A DNA stretch of 41,513 bases from CAG-390 sp003523225 (GTDB lineage Bacteria; Bacillota; Clostridia; Oscillospirales; CAG-272): contig CABPZE010000017.1 of NCBI GenBank assembly GCA_902461815.1, positions 1-41,513 of the forward strand, written 5' to 3'. The notes under the pieces are model-generated. The model did not search any database. It worked only from the letters and a program-made list of their open reading frames with translations, and was not told the origin of the DNA. Shown here one piece after another: positions 32,285 through 41,467 of this stretch; within the stretch, counting starts at the first letter, position 1; every line of letters begins with the position of its first letter. Both the position numbers and the translations under genes were made by a program.

Positions 32285-32391
32285 ATTCAAGTGTTTTGAT
32301 TTTTGCCCGCGCGTCGGCGCACCGGCGCTTGTGCGGCGCAAAATGAAACATTCAAATTATAAAAATGCATATTTGAAGGGATGTGAGCTTT

Positions 32392-34005
32392 TTGACCAAG
32401 TACATTTTTGTGACCGGGGGAGTTGTCTCCGGACTCGGGAAGGGGATAACGGCGGCGTCTATCGGACGTTTGCTTAAGGAGCGCGGGCTCAAGGTTGCGG
32501 CTCAGAAGCTCGATCCGTATATCAACGTTGACCCGGGTACGATGAGCCCTTATCAGCACGGCGAGGTGTTCGTTACCGAGGACGGTGCGGAGACAGACCT
32601 CGACCTCGGACATTATGAGAGATTCATAGACGAGGATCTGAACAAATACTCAAACCTCACGACCGGAAAGGTCTACTCGAACGTTCTTTCCAAAGAGCGC
32701 CGCGGGGAGTATCTGGGCAGCACGGTGCAGGTCATTCCGCACATTACAAACGAAATAAAGGATTTCATCTACCGCGTAGGTAAAAAGACCGGCGCGGATG
32801 TGGTCATCACCGAGGTCGGAGGAACGACCGGCGATATCGAAAGCCGCCCGTTCCTTGAAGCGATACGTCAGGTGGGCAGAGAAGTGGGAAGGGAAAATTC
32901 CCTTTACATACACGTGACGCTTGTTCCGTATCTGCGCGCCTCCGGAGAGCATAAGACCAAGCCTACTCAGCACTCGGTTCAGGAGCTTCAGGGAATGGGA
33001 ATATCCCCCGATATCATCGTACTGCGCTGCGACGAGCATATTGAGGACGAGGGCGTGTTTGCAAAGATAGCGCTTTTCTGCAATGTAAGTCCCGACTGCG
33101 TTATTGAAAACGTGACGATACCGGTGCTTTACGAAGCTCCGCTTATGCTTGAAAAATCAAATATTTCCGATATCGTCTGCCGCGAGCTTCATATCGACGC
33201 TAAAAAGCCGGACCTTTCGGAATGGGAGGAGCTTGTCGAGCGCATACGTGGATGCAGCGGCGAGGTAAAGATCGCGCTGGTCGGAAAGTACGTTCAGCTT
33301 CACGATGCTTATCTTTCGGTCGCCGAGGCACTGCGCCATGCGGGATACAGCTTCGGCAGCAAGGTGAAGATCGACTGGATCGACTCCGAAACGCTGACAG
33401 ACGAAAACGTACGCGAAAAGCTCGGCAATGCCGACGGTATCATTGTACCCGGCGGCTTTGGCGGACGCGGGATCGAGGGAATGATAAGCGCCGCAAGATA
33501 TGCGCGTGAAAATGACGTTCCGTACTTCGGTATCTGCCTCGGTATGCAGATAGCGGTCATTGAATTTGCCCGCCATGTGCTGGGGTGGCAGGACGCCGAT
33601 TCGCGTGAGTTCAACGAAGGCTCAAAGCACCGTGTGATCGACTTCATGCCCGGTCAGAACGATGAAATAGACAAGGGCGGCACGCTCCGTCTTGGCAGCT
33701 ATCCCTGCAAGGTAATGCCGGGGACTCAGATGTCAGAGTGCTACGGAGCGGAAACGATAAACGAGCGGCACAGACACAGATACGAGTTCAACAACCTGTA
33801 TCGGAGTGAGCTTGAAGCGGCGGGACTGGTCATTTCCGGAACCTCGCCGGACGGCAGACTTGTCGAAACGGTGGAGATCCCCGGTGAGTTCTTCCGTGTG
33901 GGCGTTCAGTTCCATCCCGAATTCAAGAGCCGCCCCAACCGACCGCACCCCCTGTTTGTCGGATTTGTCGGGTCGGCGCTTAAGCACAGCGGCAAAACCA
34001 AGTGA
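32392..34005 (+). CDS. pyrG: CTP synthase (glutamine-hydrolysing)
   Basis: It makes CTP from UTP, ATP and glutamine. The synthetase domain opens TKYIFVTGGVVSGLGKGITA with the P-loop, LDPYINVDPGTMSPYQHGEV follows, and the class I amidotransferase domain has the catalytic Cys in GICLGMQ and a His/Glu pair in FHPEFKSRP. The full length (about 537 aa) is normal. I prefer TTG 32392, giving the usual start MTKYIFVTGG, with GAAGGG 11 bases upstream; GTG 32383 in the same frame is too close to that site. Confidence 0.95.
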   Translation: MTKYIFVTGGVVSGLGKGITAASIGRLLKERGLKVAAQKLDPYINVDPGTMSPYQHGEVFVTEDGAETDLDLGHYERFIDEDLNKYSNLTTGKVYSNVLSKERRGEYLGSTVQVIPHITNEIKDFIYRVGKKTGADVVITEVGGTTGDIESRPFLEAIRQVGREVGRENSLYIHVTLVPYLRASGEHKTKPTQHSVQELQGMGISPDIIVLRCDEHIEDEGVFAKIALFCNVSPDCVIENVTIPVLYEAPLMLEKSNISDIVCRELHIDAKKPDLSEWEELVERIRGCSGEVKIALVGKYVQLHDAYLSVAEALRHAGYSFGSKVKIDWIDSETLTDENVREKLGNADGIIVPGGFGGRGIEGMISAARYARENDVPYFGICLGMQIAVIEFARHVLGWQDADSREFNEGSKHRVIDFMPGQNDEIDKGGTLRLGSYPCKVMPGTQMSECYGAETINERHRHRYEFNNLYRSELEAAGLVISGTSPDGRLVETVEIPGEFFRVGVQFHPEFKSRPNRPHPLFVGFVGSALKHSGKTK

Positions 34006-34043
34006 TATAATGATAAAAAATAAAATAAAAAGAGGATTTTGAA

Positions 34044-35318
34044 ATGTTAACAGCAATTGTGGGCATCAACTGGGGCGACGAGGGCAAGGGACGCATGGTC
34101 GACCTGCTCTCCGCCGATTACGATGTTGTCGTGCGCTATCAGGGCGGTAACAACGCGGGACACACCGTCGTGAATGAGCGCGGCAAGTTCATTCTCAACC
34201 TGCTGCCCTCCGGGATACTCCGTGAGGGAACGGTCAATGTCATGGGCAACGGTATGGTCATCGACCTTGAGCACCTTTTCGGCGAGGTCGGACGTCTGCG
34301 TGAGGCGGGGATCTCCATCACTCCCGAAAACCTCAGGATAAGCGACCGCGCGACCGTCTGCCTTCCCTATCACAAGCAGCTGGACATTCTTGAGGAGGAC
34401 AGGCTTGGGGACGCAAAGTTCGGCTCGACCCGCCGTGGTATCGGACCGGTGTACGGCGACAAGTATATGAAAAAGACCGTCCGCATCGGCGACCTCAGAC
34501 ACCCCGAAACGCTTAAAAAGAAGCTTGTCGGTCTTTGCGAGTGGAAGAATTTGCTGGTAAACAAGGGCTACGGCGCAGATCCGATCGATCCCGACGCGAT
34601 CTACGCATGGCTTGAAAAGTACGGTATGCCCTTTGTCGATCATATCACCGACACCACTACGTACCTCAATAACGCCATTGACGCGGGCAAGTCCGTCATG
34701 TTCGAGGCTCAGCTCGGCGCCCTCAGAGATATTGACTTCGGCATTTTCCCCTACACTTCATCATCTTCGACCATCGCCGCCTACGCACCCATCGGCGCGG
34801 GTATTCCCGCTCGTCGGCTTGACAATGTGCTGGGAATTATGAAGGCGTATTCCACCTGCGTGGGCGCGGGACCCTTTACCTGTGAGCTGTTCGGCGAGGA
34901 AGGCGAGGAGCTTCGCCGAGCCGGAAACGAGTACGGAGCTGCTACCGGGCGTCCCCGCCGCGTCGGAGGCTTTGACGTGGTTGCCTCCAAATACGGCATA
35001 ATGATGCAGGGCGCGACCGAGATAGCACTGACAAAGCTTGATGTGCTTTCATACCTTGACCGCATTCCGGTATGCGTCAAGTACGATGTAAACGGCAGAC
35101 TGATGACAGATTTCCCGACCGGCGAGGAGCTTGACGCCGCAAAGCCGGTGTATGAATATCTGCCCGGCTGGAAGACCGATATTTCCCACTGCCGCAGCTT
35201 CGGCGACCTTCCCGAGGCGGCTCAGAGATACGTGCTGTATATTTCCAAGATGACAGGCAGCCGCATCAAATACGTTTCCGTCGGCGCAGGACGCGACGAA
35301 TACTTTACAATAGAATAA
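34044..35318 (+). CDS. purA: Adenylosuccinate synthetase
   Basis: It joins IMP and aspartate with GTP in the first committed step to AMP. The N terminus INWGDEGKGRMVDLL holds the GTP loop (Arg replaces the more usual Lys after GDEGKG) and the catalytic Asp; GGNNAGHTVV carries the catalytic His. GSTRRGIGPVYGDK and GRPRRVGGFD are further family motifs. At 424 aa the length is normal. AGAGG is upstream, and the gene sits 38 bases after pyrG, so they may be co-transcribed. A perfect hairpin follows the stop. Confidence 0.96.
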   Translation: MLTAIVGINWGDEGKGRMVDLLSADYDVVVRYQGGNNAGHTVVNERGKFILNLLPSGILREGTVNVMGNGMVIDLEHLFGEVGRLREAGISITPENLRISDRATVCLPYHKQLDILEEDRLGDAKFGSTRRGIGPVYGDKYMKKTVRIGDLRHPETLKKKLVGLCEWKNLLVNKGYGADPIDPDAIYAWLEKYGMPFVDHITDTTTYLNNAIDAGKSVMFEAQLGALRDIDFGIFPYTSSSSTIAAYAPIGAGIPARRLDNVLGIMKAYSTCVGAGPFTCELFGEEGEELRRAGNEYGAATGRPRRVGGFDVVASKYGIMMQGATEIALTKLDVLSYLDRIPVCVKYDVNGRLMTDFPTGEELDAAKPVYEYLPGWKTDISHCRSFGDLPEAAQRYVLYISKMTGSRIKYVSVGAGRDEYFTIE

Positions 35319-35346
35319 CGGCTGTTCCGCATATCGCGGAAATACG

Positions 35347-35380
35347 GATGGGCAGCTGCACCTCGGTGCAGCTGCCCATC
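35347..35380. repeat. 34-bp palindrome, left copy (also probable purA terminator)
   Basis: GATGGGCAGCTGCACC pairs exactly with GGTGCAGCTGCCCATC across a 2-base centre. It lies 28 bases after purA. There is no T-run, so termination is uncertain. A second copy is at 35620-35653. Confidence 0.85.
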
Positions 35381-35619
35381 GTCAGACTGTAGAGCCAAGC
35401 AAGGGCTTTCGTCAGTTTTCAAAAAGTTTTCGCCCGCCTTTTTCAAAAGGCGGTGCGGTCAAGGGCGCATAGCCCTTGTCGCCGCCCGCAGGCGGCGAAA
35501 TCCCCTTATGGCGCTTTCTTTTTGCCAAGCTTTTTCTTTGCGCCTGCTTCATCAAAGAAAAAGCGGGTTGAGGTTTTATGCACCTTTACAGTCGTTGTAT
35601 CTTTTGTCGACATCCAGCG
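35381..35619. repeat. Hairpin-rich non-coding segment between two palindromes
   Basis: This 239-base segment has no credible gene. It contains consecutive hairpins: CGCCTTTT..AAAAGGCG, CAAGGGC..GCCCTTG, CGCCGCC..GGCGGCG and a longer GCTTTTTCTTTG/CAAAGAAAAAGC pair. Together with the flanking palindromes it looks like a miniature mobile or intergenic repeat element; similar segments would be expected elsewhere in this genome if so. Confidence 0.6.
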
Positions 35620-35653
35620 GATGGGCAGCTGCACCTAGGTGCAGCTGCCCATC
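35620..35653. repeat. 34-bp palindrome, right copy
   Basis: Identical to the left copy except for the centre (TA instead of TC), so this one is a perfect palindrome. It lies 25 bases beyond the stop of the minus-strand SGNH gene and may terminate it. Confidence 0.85.
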
Positions 35654-35678
35654 ATGGTTTTGCGGTATTGGTTATTGA

Positions 35679-38480
35679 TTATCTGCGTTTTTTGCCGATG
35701 TATGCGCCGGCAAGAGAGATGAGGACTATGGGGAGTGCAGCGGTCACAAGTGATGAGCCGCAGCCTTTCTTCTGTTCCTCAGGCTTGCTGGTTTCGGCAG
35801 GTGCTTCTGTCGTGATATCCGGTTCGGCGGTCGTTTCCACAGCAGGATCTGTGTCGGCGGGAGCAGGCTCAATATTGTTGAGCGTCATGTACTGCTCGGC
35901 TATCCACTTCTCAAATATCGGCTCGATCATGTTCATGCCGTCGGCGTTGAGGTGGCTGACGTCGCTGGAGGTGATGCAGTATTTCTGACGGCAGCGCGGG
36001 TCGGACATATTGATTCCGGTAAATTCAGTGTCAGCGGCATAGAGGCAGACTACCTTTTTGTCGTTCTTTTCGTTCTGATAGTATTCTGCGAGCGCCTTTA
36101 TCGCGTCGGCATAATCATTGTTTGTGCCGAGATATCCGCTTTCCTGCTTGTGGCTCCACGGGGTCACAAGAACGATAAGGGCGTCGGGATTGTTTTTGCG
36201 GATCCTGGATATCATGATGTTGAAGGCTCCGGTAAGGGTGCGGATATCGGTGCTGTCGTTTTTCCCGAACGGAACATTGTAATGACGGTCGTTGCGTCCG
36301 CCCTCAAGAATGTAGATGTCACCACCGTCAGGCAGCTCGGAGCATCTTGCCGCCATAGGCGGTGAGTTTTGCGAGCGTCCCGAGCATTCCGCAACGGTGT
36401 TGCCGCCGATGCCGTAGTTGTGGTAGGTCATGTTGTACTTGTTGCCAAGCAGGTTGACCCAGGTAAGATGCTGACCGATGGCGGAGCCGCCGAAGTAGCT
36501 GTCGCCTATGGCGTACATGGTAAGACCTTCAAGCGCGCGGTAATACTGTTCGCATTCGCCAAGCAGCCAGTCGACAGCCTCGCCGGCGGATGAAAACGCC
36601 GAAAGCACGTTTACGCTGTATGTCTTGTTTGCGCTTATTTCCTTTGATCCGGTGTAAAGCAGCGCCTGGCAGAAGCGGAACTTTGAGTATGTGTCGGAAT
36701 GCTCCACTATCTCGTCGCCGCCGACAAAGAGGACGTCGGAAACGCGGACGGGCAGATTCTTCTTCACCTCGTCAAGAAGCCGCATTGCTTTGTTGAAATC
36801 ACCGTTGAAGGCGACGGCAATGGCGCGTCCGGTGCCGCGGGAGGCAAGCTGCTCTGCAATTGCGGAATCTCCGGACATATCAAATACCAGCGGGTACTGT
36901 TTGCCCTCGTCGGCGGTATAGGGCAGCCAGTATCTGAATTCCACCTTATCACCGGAGGCGTCGGTGTAGCTTCCGGTTGAAAGCTCACGCTTGCCGTCGG
37001 TGGGTATCGCAACGCTGAAATCGGAGGGTTCAACAAAATACACGGGCGCGTAAATGTGATCCTCGCCCGAATACTTCGGGGTACTCAGTATGCAAAGTCG
37101 GATGTTTTCGTTGTCCTCTGTCGTTGTGTAATAGTATGTACGGTAGTATCCGTCTATGTCTGCGCTCGGGCAGTCACAGCCGGTGAGATAGGGCTTGGTC
37201 CGGTCAAAGACCCACACCTTTCCGTTCTGCTTCCAATGGCTCAGCACGAGCGCGCTGGTCGAAGCATATGTTCCGTCGTATCCGGTGTATGACTGGTCAA
37301 AGAAATACACGGTCGTTCCGGCTTTCGGAACGGTGATAACGTCGGTGTAGCTGTATGTCGAGTTGGCGGAGGCGGCGATGGAGAATTTCTGCGAGGCGTG
37401 GTACTGAGAGCCTACGTAGCCGCGATTCCATTTTACCGCCACCTCTGTTCCGATAAGCTTGGCTCCGGTAAGCGGGCTGCGCAGCACGGCGTCAGGCCAC
37501 TCCGTTTTCTGAACGGTTGCGGCAGTTCCGGGCTTGTCAGTCTGCTTCCACGTTACGGTTACGGGAGGATCGATGTTGACCGATGTGTAGCTTATGTTGG
37601 GACGGCAGCAGAGGCGTATCACCTCATTGTCGTTTTCGGTAATGTATGTGAATGTATTTCCGTTCTTCACCAGCTCGTTCGTCGCGTCAAATCCGATGTC
37701 ATATACGTAAATGCCGCCGGAGAGCTTGTATCTGGTGAAGGCGTTGTAGGCATTGTTTACAGAGCTTGTGATGGTGTATGATATTTCGGTTCCCTTTTTG
37801 GGGATAAGTATCATATTTGAAACGGCGTAGCTGTTTGAAGCGGAGGCGGAGAATATCTTGACCTCCTTGGCTGAGCCGTTGGTGTTGGTGGCGGAGGAAG
37901 CGTATCCGCACATCCACTTGATACCCTCGATAACGCCGTTATTGGCAAGCGTGGCGGTAAATTCGTTTTCCTCAAGAATTTTCTTGGTGCTTTTTTCTCC
38001 GGTGTATTCGGAGTAAACCACGGGAAGAGGATCGCTGACCTTGGAGCAGATGCGGATGTTTTCGTTATCCTTATCGGTCACATACTCATAAAGCATTTCC
38101 TTGCCGTTCAGTGTCTGACCTATCCACGGGTACGAGGCGGTTGCCATAATGGTAGCTCCGGTCTCGTCAAACACCCAGCTTTCACCGGATCTTTTCCAGG
38201 TTGAAAACACGCTTACGGAGTTTGTGGGGTATTCAGTAGTGGAAAAGCTGATCTTTGTTCCTGCTTTGGGAACGGTGATAACATCGGTATAGATCCAGCC
38301 CGTGCCTCCGTCTACTACCTTGTTTTTTTGGGCATTGGTACGCGAACCGACATACCCGCTGTTCCAAGTGACATCAAGCACGGTCTTTTCGGCGGAGGCG
38401 GCGATCGATAGGGTGGGCAGGAGCGAGACGAGCATTGCTCCGAGCAAAAGCCAGGACAGTATGCGTTTTTGGTTTTTCAT
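35679..38480 (-). CDS. Secreted, C-terminally anchored SGNH-hydrolase-like protein (933 aa)
   Basis: A signal peptide (1-30) is followed by three copies of a roughly 110-residue beta-rich module (about 36-147, 187-293 and 348-465), each with a YVGS- or YASS-like start, VPKAGT or IPKKGT, a W..SG/NG..WVFD segment and an end DNExIRxC. Residues about 510-640 resemble an esterase-D-like alpha/beta hydrolase (YRYWLPYTADEGKQYP) but have VGGDE where GxSxG is expected. The C-terminal SGNH domain is intact: Ser661 in GDSYFGG, Asn730 in GGRND and Asp840/His843 in DVSH. A Thr/Pro/Glu linker, KKGCGSS, a membrane helix and KKRR end the protein. It probably deacylates a glycan at the cell surface; the repeats may bind it. 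Confidence 0.8.
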   Translation of the reverse strand: MKNQKRILSWLLLGAMLVSLLPTLSIAASAEKTVLDVTWNSGYVGSRTNAQKNKVVDGGTGWIYTDVITVPKAGTKISFSTTEYPTNSVSVFSTWKRSGESWVFDETGATIMATASYPWIGQTLNGKEMLYEYVTDKDNENIRICSKVSDPLPVVYSEYTGEKSTKKILEENEFTATLANNGVIEGIKWMCGYASSATNTNGSAKEVKIFSASASNSYAVSNMILIPKKGTEISYTITSSVNNAYNAFTRYKLSGGIYVYDIGFDATNELVKNGNTFTYITENDNEVIRLCCRPNISYTSVNIDPPVTVTWKQTDKPGTAATVQKTEWPDAVLRSPLTGAKLIGTEVAVKWNRGYVGSQYHASQKFSIAASANSTYSYTDVITVPKAGTTVYFFDQSYTGYDGTYASTSALVLSHWKQNGKVWVFDRTKPYLTGCDCPSADIDGYYRTYYYTTTEDNENIRLCILSTPKYSGEDHIYAPVYFVEPSDFSVAIPTDGKRELSTGSYTDASGDKVEFRYWLPYTADEGKQYPLVFDMSGDSAIAEQLASRGTGRAIAVAFNGDFNKAMRLLDEVKKNLPVRVSDVLFVGGDEIVEHSDTYSKFRFCQALLYTGSKEISANKTYSVNVLSAFSSAGEAVDWLLGECEQYYRALEGLTMYAIGDSYFGGSAIGQHLTWVNLLGNKYNMTYHNYGIGGNTVAECSGRSQNSPPMAARCSELPDGGDIYILEGGRNDRHYNVPFGKNDSTDIRTLTGAFNIMISRIRKNNPDALIVLVTPWSHKQESGYLGTNNDYADAIKALAEYYQNEKNDKKVVCLYAADTEFTGINMSDPRCRQKYCITSSDVSHLNADGMNMIEPIFEKWIAEQYMTLNNIEPAPADTDPAVETTAEPDITTEAPAETSKPEEQKKGCGSSLVTAALPIVLISLAGAYIGKKRR

Positions 38481-38564
38481 GTTTTGATTCCTTTCTGCAT
38501 AGTTGAGTCAGTCTGAATTTTTAAAAGACGATATCGATGTACTACCTTTTTTAATTTTACAATA

Positions 38565-38592
38565 GCGGCGGCATTCATATGAATGCCGCCGC
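38565..38592 (-). terminator. Hairpin after ppdK
   Basis: GCGGCGGCATTCAT is followed by its exact complement, forming a 28-base palindrome 12 bases from the ppdK stop. The sequence after it on the minus strand is A/T-rich but not a clean T-run. Confidence 0.65.
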
Positions 38593-38603
38593 AGAAAATC
38601 GGT

Positions 38604-41234
38604 TCAGTTTTTATGTGAAATAGCTGCCTGCGCGGCTGCAAGTCTCGCAATCGGTACTCTGAAGGGAGAGCAGGAAACATAGTCAAGACCGATCTTGTCG
38701 CAGAATTCGACAGAGGACGGGTCGCCGCCATGCTCGCCGCAGATGCCAACATGGAGCTTCGGGTTAGCGCTGCGTCCAAGCTTGATCGCCATTTCCATCA
38801 GCTTGCCGACGCCGTTCTGGTCGAGCTTCGCAAACGGATCGTTCTCGTAGATCTTGGTGTCGTAGTAGGCAGTCAGGAACTTGCCTGCGTCGTCACGGGA
38901 GAAGCCGAAGGTCATCTGGGTCAGGTCGTTTGTGCCGAAGCAGAAGAAGTCTGCATCCTTGGCAATTTCATCGGCGGTGAGAGCGGCTCTCGGGATCTCG
39001 ATCATGGTGCCGACCTCATACTTGAGGGAGGCGCCTGCAGCCTTGATCTCCTCGTCGGCGGTCTCAACGACGACCTTCTTGACGAATCTGAGCTCTTTGT
39101 CGTCGCCAACAAGCGGGATCATGATCTCAGGCTCGATCTTCCAGTCGGGATGACGGCGGCTTACGTTGATGGCAGCGCGGATAACTGCACGGGTCTGCAT
39201 CTTTGCGATCTCGGGGTAGGTTACGGTCAGACGGCAGCCGCGGTGACCCATCATGGGGTTGAACTCATGCAGCGACGCAATGATGTTCTTTATTGTCTCA
39301 ACGCTCTTGCCCTGAGCGGCGGCAAGCTCCTCGATGTCCTTTTCCTCGGTGGGAACGAACTCGTGAAGCGGCGGGTCAAGGAAGCGGATGCAGACGGGGC
39401 AGCCCTCAAGAGCCTCGTAAAGAGCCTCGAAGTCGCCCTGCTGGTAGGGCATGATCTTGGCGAGAGCGGCTTCTCTCTCGGCAACGGTATCAGAGCAGAT
39501 CATCTCACGGAAAGCGGCGATGCGGTCTGCGTCAAAGAACATATGCTCGGTGCGGCAAAGTCCGATGCCCTCAGCGCCCAGCTCGCGTGCCTTTTTGGCG
39601 TCGCGGGGGGTATCGGCGTTGGTGCGGACCTTCATGCGGCGGTATTTGTCCGCCCATGCCATGATCCTGCCGAACTCGCCGGCGATCTGTGCGTCGACGG
39701 TGGGGATGATGCCGTCGTAGATCTTACCGGTAGAACCGTCGATGGAGATATAATCGCCCTCGTGGTAGGTCTTGCCGGCAAGTACGAATTTCTTATTTTC
39801 CTCGTCCATGGCGATGTCGCCGCAGCCGGAAACGCAGCAGGTGCCCATTCCGCGGGCAACAACAGCGGCGTGAGAGGTCATACCGCCGCGAACGGTCAGG
39901 ATACCCTGAGCCGCCTTCATGCCGACGATATCCTCGGGAGATGTCTCAAGTCTTACAAGCACGACCTTCTTGCCGGCTTCCTTCCAGGCAAGAGCGTCGT
40001 CGGCGGTAAAGACTATCTGACCGCAGGCAGCGCCGGGAGACGCGCCCAGACCCTTGCCGACGGGATTGGCGGCTTTGAGCGCCTTTGCGTCGAACTGGGG
40101 ATGCAGCAGAGTGTCGAGGTTGCGGGGGTCTATCATCATAACGGCTTCTTCTTCGGTGCGAACGCCTTCGTCAACAAGGTCGCAGGCGATCTTCAGCGCC
40201 GCCTGAGCGGTGCGCTTGCCGTTTCTGGTCTGGAGCATATAGAGGTGCTTGTCCTCGATGGTGAACTCCATATCCTGCATATCGCGGTAATGGGATTCAA
40301 GAGTTGCGCAGATACCCTTGAACTGCTCATAGACCTCGGGCATGATCTGTGCCATCTGGTCGATGTGCATAGGAGTGCGGACGCCGGCGACGACGTCTTC
40401 GCCCTGGGCGTTCATAAGGAACTCGCCCATCAGCTTCTTTTCGCCGGTGGCGGGGTCACGGGTAAAGGCAACGCCGGTACCGGAGGTATCGCCCATGTTG
40501 CCGAACGCCATCATCTGTACGTTGACGGCAGTGCCCCATGAATAGGGAATGTCGTTGTCGCGGCGGTAGACGTTTGCACGGGGGTTGTCCCAGCTTCTGA
40601 AAACGGCTTTGATAGCCTCAAAGAGCTGTTCCTTCGGGTCGGTGGGGAAGTCCTTGCCGATCTTGGCTTTGTATTCTGCCTTGAACTGGTCGGCGAGCTT
40701 GTGGAGGTCGTTGGCGTCGAGGTCGATGTCGTTCTTGACGCCCTTTTCCTCTTTCATCTTGTCGATGAGCTGCTCGAAATATTTCTTGCCGACTTCCATA
40801 ACGACGTCAGAGAACATCTGGATGAAGCGGCGGTAGCAGTCCCACGCCCAGCGGGGATTGCCGGATTTTGCGGAGAGTACCTCAACGACTTCCTCGTTGA
40901 GACCGAGGTTAAGAATAGTGTCCATCATGCCGGGCATTGAAGCGCGGGCGCCGGAACGCACGGAGACGAGCAGAGGGTTTACCTTGTCGCCGAACTTCTT
41001 GCCGGTGATCTTCTCCATTTTGTCGATGTACTGCATGATCTCCTCGCGGATAGCGGGGTTGATCTGTCTGCCGTCCTCGTAGTACTGGGTGCAGGCTTCG
41101 GTTGAAATGGTAAAGCCCTGCGGAACGGGAAGACCGAGATTTGTCATTTCGGCAAGGTTAGCGCCTTTACCGCCGAGAAGCTCGCGCATCTGAGCGTTGC
41201 CCTCGGTAAAAAGGTAGCAATACTTTTTTGCCAT
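38604..41234 (-). CDS. ppdK: Pyruvate, phosphate dikinase
   Basis: It interconverts pyruvate, ATP and Pi with phosphoenolpyruvate, AMP and PPi, and in many anaerobes runs in the glycolytic direction. The 876-aa length is standard. The ATP-grasp domain starts GGKGANLAEM, the phosphohistidine is near residue 453 in GGMTSHAAVVARGMG, and the PEP domain has CRTEHMFF, GTNDLTQMTFGFSRDD and GICGEHGGDP. ATG 41234 has GGAGGAAAA in front at 11 bases; upstream ATGs lie too near the promoter. It is monocistronic. Confidence 0.96.
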   Translation of the reverse strand: MAKKYCYLFTEGNAQMRELLGGKGANLAEMTNLGLPVPQGFTISTEACTQYYEDGRQINPAIREEIMQYIDKMEKITGKKFGDKVNPLLVSVRSGARASMPGMMDTILNLGLNEEVVEVLSAKSGNPRWAWDCYRRFIQMFSDVVMEVGKKYFEQLIDKMKEEKGVKNDIDLDANDLHKLADQFKAEYKAKIGKDFPTDPKEQLFEAIKAVFRSWDNPRANVYRRDNDIPYSWGTAVNVQMMAFGNMGDTSGTGVAFTRDPATGEKKLMGEFLMNAQGEDVVAGVRTPMHIDQMAQIMPEVYEQFKGICATLESHYRDMQDMEFTIEDKHLYMLQTRNGKRTAQAALKIACDLVDEGVRTEEEAVMMIDPRNLDTLLHPQFDAKALKAANPVGKGLGASPGAACGQIVFTADDALAWKEAGKKVVLVRLETSPEDIVGMKAAQGILTVRGGMTSHAAVVARGMGTCCVSGCGDIAMDEENKKFVLAGKTYHEGDYISIDGSTGKIYDGIIPTVDAQIAGEFGRIMAWADKYRRMKVRTNADTPRDAKKARELGAEGIGLCRTEHMFFDADRIAAFREMICSDTVAEREAALAKIMPYQQGDFEALYEALEGCPVCIRFLDPPLHEFVPTEEKDIEELAAAQGKSVETIKNIIASLHEFNPMMGHRGCRLTVTYPEIAKMQTRAVIRAAINVSRRHPDWKIEPEIMIPLVGDDKELRFVKKVVVETADEEIKAAGASLKYEVGTMIEIPRAALTADEIAKDADFFCFGTNDLTQMTFGFSRDDAGKFLTAYYDTKIYENDPFAKLDQNGVGKLMEMAIKLGRSANPKLHVGICGEHGGDPSSVEFCDKIGLDYVSCSPFRVPIARLAAAQAAISHKN

Positions 41235-41317
41235 GTGGATTTTTTCCTCCATATAAATTAATATTGATTTGTCTGTCCGGAAACGTCGCGGAAAATGCCG
41301 CGAAAGCATCATCGTTT

Positions 41318-41326
41318 ATTATACCA
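41318..41326 (-). promoter_or_regulatory. Extended -10 element of the ppdK promoter
   Basis: TGGTATAAT on the minus strand is an extended -10 (TGnTATAAT); the expected -35 position is poor (TAGATA). The transcript would start near 41311, leaving a leader of about 75 bases. Confidence 0.6.
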
Positions 41327-41438
41327 TACTTTGGGTGTGATATCTACACATTTCGAAATAATTTGGTAAATTTTTTTTGAACTTCGTCTATTTTTTATCA
41401 TACTTTCCGCGCGCGACGAAAATGCGACACAAAATCTA

Positions 41439-41467
41439 TTGACAAATCATCCCCGGCAGGATATAAT
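41439..41467 (+). promoter_or_regulatory. Consensus promoter TTGACA-17-TATAAT at the right edge
   Basis: Both hexamers are perfect and 17 bases apart. The transcript would start near 41474 in a GC-rich region (GAGCGCCGTGCGGCGCGTGC) able to fold at once, with no start codon before the window ends. A stable RNA or a structured leader is likely beyond the edge. Confidence 0.8.

Noticed and set aside
35453..35988. Small plus-strand ORFs in the palindrome element
   Set aside because: They cross the hairpins and palindromes, have no ribosome site and extend antisense into the SGNH gene.
38730..40541. 603-codon ORF on the plus strand opposite ppdK
   Set aside because: It is a shadow of the ppdK reading frame in GC-rich codons, without ribosome site or recognisable domains.
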